From the NCBI GenBank assembly GCA_022457155.1, contig JAJGOT010000313.1, positions 1-64,000 on the forward strand: DNA of 64,000 bases. Reading direction: 5' to 3'. Position numbers and translations under genes: made by a program. A model generated the notes under the pieces. The model made no database searches. It had not been told where the DNA came from and saw only the letters and a program-made list of their open reading frames with translations. Of this stretch, positions 60,001 through 64,000 are shown one piece after another. The stretch's first letter is position 1; each line of letters begins with the position of its first letter. Source of the stretch: Cladopsammia gracilis (Eukaryota; Cnidaria; Anthozoa; Scleractinia; Dendrophylliidae).

Positions 60001-62290
60001 TCCTTAGTACTTTGTTGGAAAATTTTCACTGAAATCTTGGATTTTTGGCCTCAAAAGGGACTCACTTGCCAAAATTATGACTGAGTGGATCATGGAAATA
60101 TGACTGAAAGAATTTCAACCAGGTCAACAAATCAGTCTTCTATCTACAAACAGAATAGAATTTTATCTTGAAAAGATACATATATAGGGTGTCCGAAGGC
60201 CCAAAACATTTTCTCAGAGTTGTAGATTTTCTTCCCCAATGTGGATCTGTTTTAAGTTTCTTAACAATAATTAATCATTAATTTGACAAAACTGTGCCTT
60301 TAAAGGCCTAAAACATACAATTTTAGTGAAAGTTACCAATTGAAAAACATACTTAGGACGTTCTTGCCAGGAGCCCTTCAATTAGTGATCTTTTACATTG
60401 CATCTTTGTCATTTGTAGATATTGCTTCTGGTGCTCCAAGATACAACCACCACGGAATGGTAAGAGGATACATACACAGGGCTACATGTACCAACAACAG
60501 TTTATTAAGTTTCTCTATGCAGGGCTGTTAATAGGGGCCCTGGGGATTTTCCCCATCTTAATTACGTGCTAGTACCGGAACACATTGTACACGTATTTTT
60601 TTTTTAATTTATTGAATCAACAATACTTACAACACCACGACTACTTACACTATCTACAATACATTCCATTTTTACAATACAAAAGACTACGATACTAGCT
60701 AAGGATTAGTATTAACTTACAAAATAATTTTTAAATGTTGTACACGTATTTCTATTTGCGAGGTTTTGTATTTTAGTCTATTACTTGTTAGTCCGTTAAT
60801 GACTAGAGAGCTAATGCACAGTTTTGTTGTGCATGCACACGACGGTGGTGGTGGTAATTAATTCATCACAAAACTGGACCATATTTTTTTGGTTTGTGTT
60901 GATAGGAAAATATGTTTTGTTCTTTGAAATGACACCAAATCCCTGTAACACTGTCCCGTTAAATGTCTGGATGACGAGAAATTTTGAGGAAAAAAGTTTA
61001 TTTTATAAACTCTGGGAAACAATGTGATGCAGTCACTCAGGCCTTGATTCAGTCATCTTTCCATGAGTTGTAAGACTGAACCACTGTACCATCATATCTA
61101 CAACTGTCACATAAATAATAAAAATTAACATTTTATTATTTAACATTTTATTAATTGACGTGAACGAAAACAGCATCCCAACTCCGAAAAAAATTTCCGA
61201 GTTCCAGATGGGATTCGAACCCACGACCCTCCGTGATCTAGTCGGAGTTATGAGCCATATGTGTCAAGTTATTTGGCTGTGTGATGCGTGATGCAGTTCC
61301 AGTCAAAGCCCACATTTCACCCTTGCTCGCCCAACCCGTCCTCCTCTCTGAATTTACGATTATCGTTAAGTGTCAAATTGCTCTGACAGTCTGAAAGGAA
61401 TTCTGGGAAATCAACATTTTTGTTGAAAAAGAACAATCCTTAGTGTCCGGACAGGACTCGAACCTACGACCCTTCGCTGACTTATCCTCTCTTCTAACCA
61501 CTAGACTACCACGCTGCTGGTTGAGCAAACCTCAATTTTTTAACATAATAAAATTCATGCGCTTATTCTACACCCTATAGTAAGCCTATAAAATCACTCG
61601 CTTGAAAATAATTTTAGAAAGTAAATGGAAAAGCTTGATCACCAAACCTCAACAAAAAGCTAACCATTTGAAATCAGCGCTTAGGCCTAATCACTGTAGA
61701 TCAATGATATTCTATGCAAGACTCAAATAAATATCTTGCAGATATAATTTCCCATCGCCTTGTTGTTCGGTGGTCTAGTGGTAAGAAGACGTTCCTAGTA
61801 GTGGTAGTTCCGGGTTCGAATCCCGCAGTCCAAATAACGTGTTTTTTTTTATTTCTTCTTTTCTGAAATGTCCTGGGAAACAGTGTTCTGAATTAACGAT
61901 AATCGTAAATTCAGAGCAATTTGACACTTAACGATAATCGTTAATTCAACGAGGAGAACATGTTGGCTCGCCACAGAGTTCTAGAAGCTCAGTGGTAGAG
62001 CATCCGACTAGATCACGGAAGGGCGTGGGTTCGAATCCCATCTGGAACTCGGAAAATTTTTTCCGAGTTGGGATGCTGTTTTCATTCATGTTTCATTTCT
62101 TAAAAGACTCACTTGGAGATTTTATTATTTGTTTCTTTATTCAGGTGGTCATCTTTAGAAGTTTAAGCGCAGGAACATTTAGTACTAAACCAAACGCGAT
62201 CTTGCCACCACAAATTGGTGATGAGATGAGTCGTCAACCTGGTACAGGATTTGGCTACGCTATTTGCGGTGTTGACCTTAACAATGATGG
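41853..62290 (+). CDS. Integrin alpha subunit, first ten coding exons (3' partial)
   Basis: Spliced exons: 41853-42019, 42105-42235, 47319-47395, 48018-48156, 49798-49880, 52785-52833, 54703-54765, 57459-57503, 60419-60459, 62145-62290. All introns are GT..AG and every junction keeps frame, giving 313 codons. The protein begins with a signal peptide (MYLLLASLCCIIQHSFS). It enters the seven-blade beta-propeller at YNLETELPIIRKGDAGSYFG, then WLLVGAPKGN, GVVYKC, AWFGVSVL, LIGVPGIYNYQG and DIASGAPR. It stops in GTGFGYAICGVDLNNDG, an FG-GAP repeat with the DxNxDG calcium-binding loop. No I-domain is inserted between blades 2 and 3, as in most invertebrate alpha chains. Family role: pairs with an integrin beta chain for cell-matrix adhesion. 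The remaining blades, legs, membrane helix and tail lie beyond the window. Confidence 0.93.
42105..42235 (+). CDS. Integrin alpha exon 2: blade 1 GAP and cysteine loop
   Basis: Acceptor TTTTTTACAG, donor ACAG|GTAGGC. Completes Trp and gives LLVGAPKGNSTALDKFG, then GVVYKCDFSRNPGCSVL, the conserved disulfide loop of blade 1. Confidence 0.9.
44562..44733. mobile_element. MITE with CAGTGGAATCCCGAT ends
   Basis: Left CAGTGGAATCCCGATTTTTC and right end, inverted, CAGTGGAATGCCGATATTTT. The inside has further GATTTTTAGAAC-type repeats. A Tc1/mariner-pogo-like end, class inferred only. Confidence 0.7.
44962..45101. mobile_element. Fold-back element (ACCACAACATATAT family), member 1
   Basis: TTTGTGGTTCAATTTTTT on the left against AAAATGTGAACCACAACATA on the right, with CTTTGTCTCA..TGAGACAAA in the middle. 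Same architecture as the elements at 46149 and 46876. Confidence 0.65.
45159..45517 (+). repeat. Minisatellite with CAGGTG in each unit
   Basis: About 17 units of 20-21 bp, consensus GAGCCACAGGTGGCCCACA, with slightly shorter units at the right end (ATGAACCACAGGTAGCCC). Every unit carries an E-box CAGGTG or a one-base variant. It creates a long spurious open frame on the - strand. Confidence 0.95.
45590..46030 (-). mobile_element. tRNA-derived SINE, split by a MITE
   Basis: On the - strand a B box reads GTGGTTCAAGGCC and an A box GTGTAGTAGGTTGG. The body includes ACAACATGACG, GTCTCTATCCACC, then after the MITE TGTATAAATGGGTACC. The same family sits intact on + at 63290-63610. Confidence 0.75.
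45661..45899. mobile_element. MITE nested in the SINE
   Basis: Ends CCGGGTTGTTCAAAGCGCGG and, inverted, CCGGTTGTTGAAAATCAGG, then TTAAGCTAACCC / GGTTAGCGTTAACC. The duplicated CTGGG on both sides corresponds to a single CTGGG expected in the SINE. Related at its tip to the element at 32021-32167. Confidence 0.75.
46149..46307. mobile_element. Fold-back element (ACCACAACATATAT family), member 2
   Basis: Arms of about 45 bp: GTTGTGGTGCAATTTTGTCC / GGATAAAATTGCACCACAAC, then TTGGTGCAAATTTTATTTTC / GAAAATAAAATTTGCACCAA. The centre has GGTATGGTAATG. Confidence 0.85.
46360..46829. mobile_element. MITE with GTCCCAGTCGTC word array
   Basis: Left GGGGCGGATTCTCATATAAT and right ATTATATGAGAACCAGCCT are imperfect inverted ends, flanked by TTA (46357-46359 and 46830-46832). 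The inside repeats TCGTCCCAGTCGTCC, CATATGATCGTCCC and GGGACGACT in both orientations. Same structural type as the elements at 17995, 47423, 54180 and 62664. Confidence 0.8.
46876..47022. mobile_element. Fold-back element (ACCACAACATATAT family), member 3
   Basis: TAGTTAATTTTTTATCTCAG / CTGAAATAAAAAATTAACTA arms, with GGTATGGTAATA in the centre as in member 2. Confidence 0.75.
47127..47291. repeat. Dispersed repeat upstream of exon 3
   Basis: ATGGTACGCGAACCATCGAA..CCAATGTTTTTGGTTT and CCAAGCTTCGCGAGGTTTCT..GTATTTCTAGT recur at 48985-49082 in shortened form. Ends about 28 bp before exon 3. Confidence 0.7.
47319..47395 (+). CDS. Integrin alpha exon 3: start of blade 2
   Basis: Acceptor GTTTATAG, donor ATCATG|GTGGGT. 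Encodes DTKDDVKSNAWFGVSVLSAG, then NNSFIM, the blade 2 FG motif. Ends in phase 0. A dispersed repeat ends about 28 bp upstream of the acceptor. Confidence 0.88.
47423..47667. mobile_element. MITE with GACTCCGACTCC word array, TAA target duplication
   Basis: Left AGGTTGTTTTTCACTAACAA and, inverted, AGGCTGGTTTTCACTGGCAA at the right, flanked by TAA (47420-47422 and 47668-47670). The inside is made of GGAGTCGGAGTC, ATCGGAAG and their inverses. Confidence 0.85.
48018..48156 (+). CDS. Integrin alpha exon 4: cysteine-rich loop
   Basis: Acceptor TATCTTTTAG, donor CCAAA|GTATGT. Encodes ACSHRLLHKEG, then YPGRCYQSTYL and YDFCEKENQ, corresponding to the CAPRY-region and disulfide loop of other alpha chains. 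Here the CAPR signature reads ACSHR. Confidence 0.88.
48985..49082. repeat. Shortened copy of the 47127 repeat
   Basis: Same two ends (ATGGTACGAGAACCATCGAA and AAGCTTCGCGAGGTTCT) with the middle missing. Confidence 0.7.
49537..49600 (-). mobile_element. tRNA-like SINE fragment
   Basis: On the - strand GCTCAGTTGGTAGAGCGCC is a good A box. The B box is degenerate (GGTGAATCTG). Confidence 0.55.
49798..49880 (+). CDS. Integrin alpha exon 5
   Basis: Acceptor TCTGCGTAG, donor ATCAAG|GTGAGA. Encodes QLSKTGRTINYKDYQYC, then QMGVSISYIK, with a cysteine expected to pair within the blade 2 loop. Ends in phase 0. Confidence 0.86.
51100..52340. mobile_element. Middle element of the nest
   Basis: AGGGGTGTCATGCTATATA on the left against AAGGGTGTCACGCTATATAG (inverted right end), then CTGTATTTAGTGTGCGCTAA / CTGTATTTGTGCACGCTAAA and ATTTAATGGCGTTATCAT on both arms. 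The inner element splits its left arm. Confidence 0.8.
51119..51982. mobile_element. Inner element of the nest
   Basis: Ends CCGTATTTACCCGTGTATTA and, inverted, CCATATTTACCCGTGTATAA, continuing AAGTCGACC / AACCT; TA on both sides. 864 bp, without a transposase frame. TA duplication points to the Tc1/mariner-like group, by inference. Confidence 0.8.
52785..52833 (+). CDS. Integrin alpha exon 6 (49 bp)
   Basis: Acceptor TTTAATAACAG, donor CCAAG|GTTTGA. Encodes KDSVPLIGVPGIYNYQ, the GAP-like GVPG of blade 2. Both sides match phases of neighbours. Confidence 0.86.
53395..53565. repeat. Degenerate GAGTTTCGAGTT / AACTTGAAACTC stretch
   Basis: Short words TTGAGTT, TTCGAGTT, CTTCAAGTTGAG and AAACTCAAAAC repeat irregularly in both orientations. 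Origin unclear. Confidence 0.5.
54180..54558. mobile_element. MITE with CATAAGCACAAG word array, TAA target duplication
   Basis: Left AGGCTGGTTTTTACTAGCGC and, inverted, TGCTGGTTTTCACTAGCGC at the right, flanked by TAA (54177-54179 and 54559-54561). The inside is mostly AAGCATAAGCAC and GCTTATGCTTGT repeats. The first dozen bases of the ends match the 47423 element. Confidence 0.87.
54703..54765 (+). CDS. Integrin alpha exon 7 (63 bp)
   Basis: Acceptor TTGTTTAAG, donor CAAG|GTTTGT. Encodes GAIIYERETEVTRNNSELGY, with GAIIYER equivalent to the GxVxVY strand closing the blade, and a possible N-glycosylation site NNS. Confidence 0.86.
54959..54984. repeat. Poly-G tract
   Basis: About 18 G, an A, then more G runs. 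Likely variable in length. Confidence 0.9.
55306..55596. mobile_element. MITE with ACAATGGTGGCCAGAAT ends
   Basis: GTACAATGGTGGCCAGAAT on the left and ATTCTGGCCACCATTGTAC on the right. TA duplication possible. The flanking 55070-55250 stretch (ATTCTCCTCCT..ATTCTCCTGC) is a separate low-complexity repeat. Confidence 0.8.
55889..57421 (+). mobile_element. MITE containing an 88-bp satellite (about 16 monomers)
   Basis: Outer ends AACCCTTTACCTTCCAAGAG and GAGTGAAATGGTTAA are those of the single-unit sibling at 34863-35092. Between them the 88-bp monomer (with GGTTTCATTTGAATGGTCAC and AGACTCAAAAGTTAGAACAA) is repeated head to tail. Monomer variants recur in the same order at 56285-56600 and 56815-57130 (offset 530 = six monomers plus 2 bp), a higher-order repeat. 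Confidence 0.92.
57459..57503 (+). CDS. Integrin alpha exon 8 (45 bp)
   Basis: Acceptor AATTATAG, donor GATG|GTAAGT. Encodes GYSVTTGHFFKKDKD, the start of blade 3 (Y-S-V-TTG-F). It begins about 37 bp after the end of the satellite-bearing MITE. Confidence 0.85.
58281..58730. mobile_element. piggyBac-like MITE (TTAA ends)
   Basis: TTAA followed by GTAACAATCCGTGTAAGAAG on the left, and CTTCTTACACGGATTGTTAC followed by TTAA on the right. The long perfect TIR (about 27 bp) between two TTAA sites suggests a piggyBac-type target site. No transposase inside. Confidence 0.75.
59375..59599. mobile_element. MITE with AGGGGCAGTATCACGAGGT ends
   Basis: AGGGGCAGTATCACGAGGT and ACCTCGTGATACTGCCCCT are perfect inverted ends, flanked by TTAA on both sides. 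225 bp, non-coding. Confidence 0.85.
59974..60384. mobile_element. MITE ending 34 bp before integrin exon 9
   Basis: AATTGAAGGGTACCCGGCAA then GAACGTCCTTAGTA on the left; TACTTAGGACGTTCTTGCC then AGGAGCCCTTCAATT on the right. 411 bp, non-coding. Confidence 0.82.
60419..60459 (+). CDS. Integrin alpha exon 9 (41 bp)
   Basis: Acceptor TCATTTGTAG, donor GGAATG|GTAAGA. Encodes DIASGAPRYNHHGM, a textbook integrin GAP motif. A MITE ends 34 bp upstream. Confidence 0.9.
60599..60737 (-). mobile_element. Short retroposon insertion with poly-A on the - strand
   Basis: Flanked by the 14-bp direct repeat TTGTACACGTATTT (60585-60598 and 60738-60751). A T run at the left end reads as a poly-A tail on -. 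Probably a severely truncated LINE. Confidence 0.75.
61195..61255 (-). mobile_element. tRNA-derived SINE head (left arm)
   Basis: On - it reads CACGGAGGGTCGTGGGTTCG then AATCCCATCTGG: a canonical B box. The A-box side (GGCTCATAACTCCGACTAG) is degraded. Confidence 0.75.
61440..61522 (-). mobile_element. tRNA-derived SINE head
   Basis: On - GTGGTAGTCTAGTGGTTAGA is an A box and GTAGGTTCGAGTCCTG a B box. No full cloverleaf. Confidence 0.7.
61760..61834 (+). mobile_element. tRNA-derived SINE head
   Basis: GGTGGTCTAGTGGTAAGAAG then CCGGGTTCGAATCCCG. Both internal promoter boxes are good. The acceptor-stem ends do not pair as in a tRNA. Confidence 0.7.
61978..62060 (+). mobile_element. tRNA-derived SINE head (right arm)
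   Basis: TCTAGAAGCTCAGTGGTAGA (A box), then GGGTTCGAATCCCATCTGG (B box). Inverted partner of the 61195-61255 copy. Confidence 0.78.
62145..62290 (+). CDS. Integrin alpha exon 10: FG-GAP with calcium loop
   Basis: Acceptor CTTTATTCAG, donor GATGG|GTAAGT. Encodes VVIFRSLSAGTFSTKP, then QIGDEMSRQPGTGFGYAI and CGVDLNNDG. The DLNNDG loop is the start of a calcium-binding site. The next exon was not found before 64000. Confidence 0.92.
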
Positions 62291-62663
62291 GTAAGTTAGT
62301 ACTTTACAGCTGTAATAATCTGGCAACGGCTGCTCAAAGAGTAAATAACGCTATTCCTAATTTCGAAACTTTTGATATAAATGTGGGGAATCTAATTGCT
62401 GGCCCCAATTCCCTGTAACACTGAAGACTCGCGTTGTAGAAATAAACGTATTTAATGCCTATAAAATCCTAGAATGTGTAACAATCAACCGAAAAGATCT
62501 CAGCTACTCCGTACGTGCTCCAGAAAAACCCATCTACTTATCACATGATTCGAAATTCGATAGTTAAATCACTTAGCAACATGAAAAATAAAAGTAACGA
62601 TTTCTTAAGCTGTAAAACAATACGTCACGCGGTCAAAACATTTCTTACATAAATTCTTGTTAA

Positions 62664-63237
62664 TGCGGGTGTCACACAGTCGCGATTTTGCTTCACGATT
62701 ACCTGACGATGCGAAAAGTGACAAAAATCATGAGTCCCTCGCGAGAGGTCTTAGAGCACTTGACGGGCTCTGATATAGGACTTAAGTGGTCTTCAGTGTG
62801 TCTTGAAGGACGTGATAAGTCGGCAAACTCTCACGAACATTTTGACCATGCTCAAAACAATCGTGAGAGTCAGCCGATCTATCTTCGTCGGGTAGCGGAC
62901 GCCAAACCGTCGTCAACTGCTCTTAAATGCTCTTGACGATCGGGAGTTGCTCGTGAGCCGCTCGAATTGATCGCCAGTCCCACTGATAGGTCGCCAACAG
63001 ATCGCGAGTAGGACGCGAATGAACGTGGATTGCTCTGTTACGGCACGTCTGTTGATCGTGTATAGCTCGTTTGTAACTCGTGTATAGCTCTTGACAAACG
63101 TGAGTTGGACTTCACCTTGTGGTATTTTTTATTTTGACGCCACATTTCCTACATTCTTTTCGCGATATTTTACAAATTTAGATCGTGAAGGTCGTGAGCT
63201 GATCGTGAGTTTAGGTCTCGACTGTGTGACACCGCCT
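62664..63237. mobile_element. MITE with TCGTGAG word array, TAA target duplication
   Basis: TGCGGGTGTCACACAGTCG on the left and, inverted, AGGCGGTGTCACACAGTCGA at the right, flanked by TAA (62661-62663 and 63238-63240). The inside holds many GATCGTGAG, CTCGTGAGC and GCTCGTTTGTAACTCG-like words. Longest of the five related elements (574 bp). Confidence 0.85.
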
Positions 63238-63289
63238 TAAGTATAAGCAAATATATCTTGCAATATTAAACGTCTAACTCACATACGTA

Positions 63290-63610
63290 TGTGGAGGCGC
63301 TGTGGTTAAGTTGTTAGCTTGTGGGACTTTCAACCTTAAGGTCGGTGGTTCAAGCCTGGTCTCTGCAGTCGTGTTGTTTCCTTAGACAAGAAACTTTGCC
63401 CCACGCTGTCTCTCTCCACCCGGGTTGTATAAATGGCTACCAGTTACATAATGCTGGGGGGTGGGGGGGGGGGGGGGGGGGGGTAACCTTGCGATGGATT
63501 AACATCCCATCCAGGGGGGAGTAGTAATACTCTCAGTCGCTTCATGCTACAGTACCCGGGTTAAGCTCTGGCAGTTGTGAGCCATTAGGCTTGTGAAGAC
63601 TTACCTGGTA
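63290..63610 (+). mobile_element. tRNA-derived SINE
   Basis: GCGCTGTGGTTAAGTTGTTA (A-box region), then GGTCGGTGGTTCAAGCC (B box), followed by a body with TTAGACAAGAAACTTTGCC, TGTATAAATGGCTACC and a long G run (63454-63483). Same family as the split copy at 45590-46030. Confidence 0.78.
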
Positions 63611-64000
63611 CCTACTATCTCAAACGTATGGATTGTTAAGTGATCGTGTTAAAGTCCATCCTTAAATGGAAGCTTGTGAAAGAAAATGCGCTGAAACCAC
63701 GACTGTTGCTGTTCGATGATCGACGCTCTTGCATTGGTAAAGTCAACTACGCTTTAACAAAGAAAAGTACAGCCATTTATTAGTCTTCTAAAGACGGCAC
63801 AAACATTTTTTTTCTCGTCTCGAAACACGAAGCACTCGACTGAAACTCGAAGTTCGAGTTTCGAGTGACCGTCAATTTGCATTTGACCGGTATTGTATAT
63901 GTACATGATCATCAATTCTGTTTCCCTGTGTGGGGAATAGGGCGGACAATCATCGCTCTCCACATTTTTCTGGCTCGCACAATGGTGGAGGACTTGGCCT

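Larger units (their letters stand above)
61150..62095. repeat. Composite palindrome of SINE arms before exon 10
   Basis: Left arm (61150-61400): CATCCCAACTCCGA.. with a tRNA-like head on -, then TTTACGATTATCGTTAAG. Right arm (61893-62095) carries the same pieces inverted. Two further tRNA-like heads lie between the arms. Confidence 0.8.

Noticed and set aside
61760..61834. Functional tRNA gene
   Set aside because: Good A and B boxes but no proper acceptor stem or anticodon arm; inside a SINE cluster.

Overview
The window looks like nuclear DNA of an anthozoan cnidarian, most likely a stony coral or close relative. The basis is the mix of a Ty3/gypsy element with a retropepsin that reads DSC instead of DSG/DTG, a NACHT/WD40 protein of the type expanded in Cnidaria, an integrin alpha gene cut into small exons, and introns packed with MITEs, tRNA-derived SINEs and LINE tails. 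It holds two interrupted genes, both on the + strand and both incomplete. The species assignment is an inference; no search was possible.

Region 1-5214: a 3'-truncated (by the window edge), frameshifted Ty3/gypsy element on the - strand, with a candidate 162-bp LTR, gag, pol and integrase. Region 5275-21349: the last ten exons (about 968 codons) of a NACHT-winged-helix-WD40 protein. All ten junctions join in frame at GT..AG sites. Its introns hold an E2F-like motif array, an amplified fragment of its own exon, MITEs, a truncated LINE and a SINE.

The main discovery candidate is a family of five 292-nt structured RNA genes (6989-7280 on +; 19528-19819, 24195-24486, 27596-27886 and 31320-31611 on -). 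Each has a TATATAA box 26-32 bp upstream of the inferred start and a TTTT stop. The 5' end (GGAAGCG) is complementary to CGCTTCC just before the 3' hairpin. The 3' hairpin (GGCACTGC / GCAGTGTGCC), a GCGCTCGGTCGA block and a GGCTGATCTGG block resemble vertebrate 7SK snRNA. I interpret them as cnidarian 7SK-like genes.

Region 17.4-35.5 kb: local segmental duplication of the 3' part of the NACHT/WD40 gene. Four of the five RNA genes ride on the duplicated units. The last unit carries decayed copies of the final two exons (32487-32632 and 33052-33177). Comparing the units gives empty sites that date several insertions: a hAT-like MITE, a LINE tail, a Penelope-like insertion and other MITEs.

Region 35.5-41.8 kb: AT-rich intergenic DNA with little recognisable content. 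Region 41853-62290: the first ten coding exons (313 codons) of an integrin alpha subunit, from signal peptide into the beta-propeller; the gene runs off the right edge. Its introns hold a minisatellite, a three-level nest of transposons, a MITE whose inside expanded into an 88-bp satellite, several MITEs with TAA target duplications, a piggyBac-like MITE and a 0.94-kb SINE palindrome just before exon 10.
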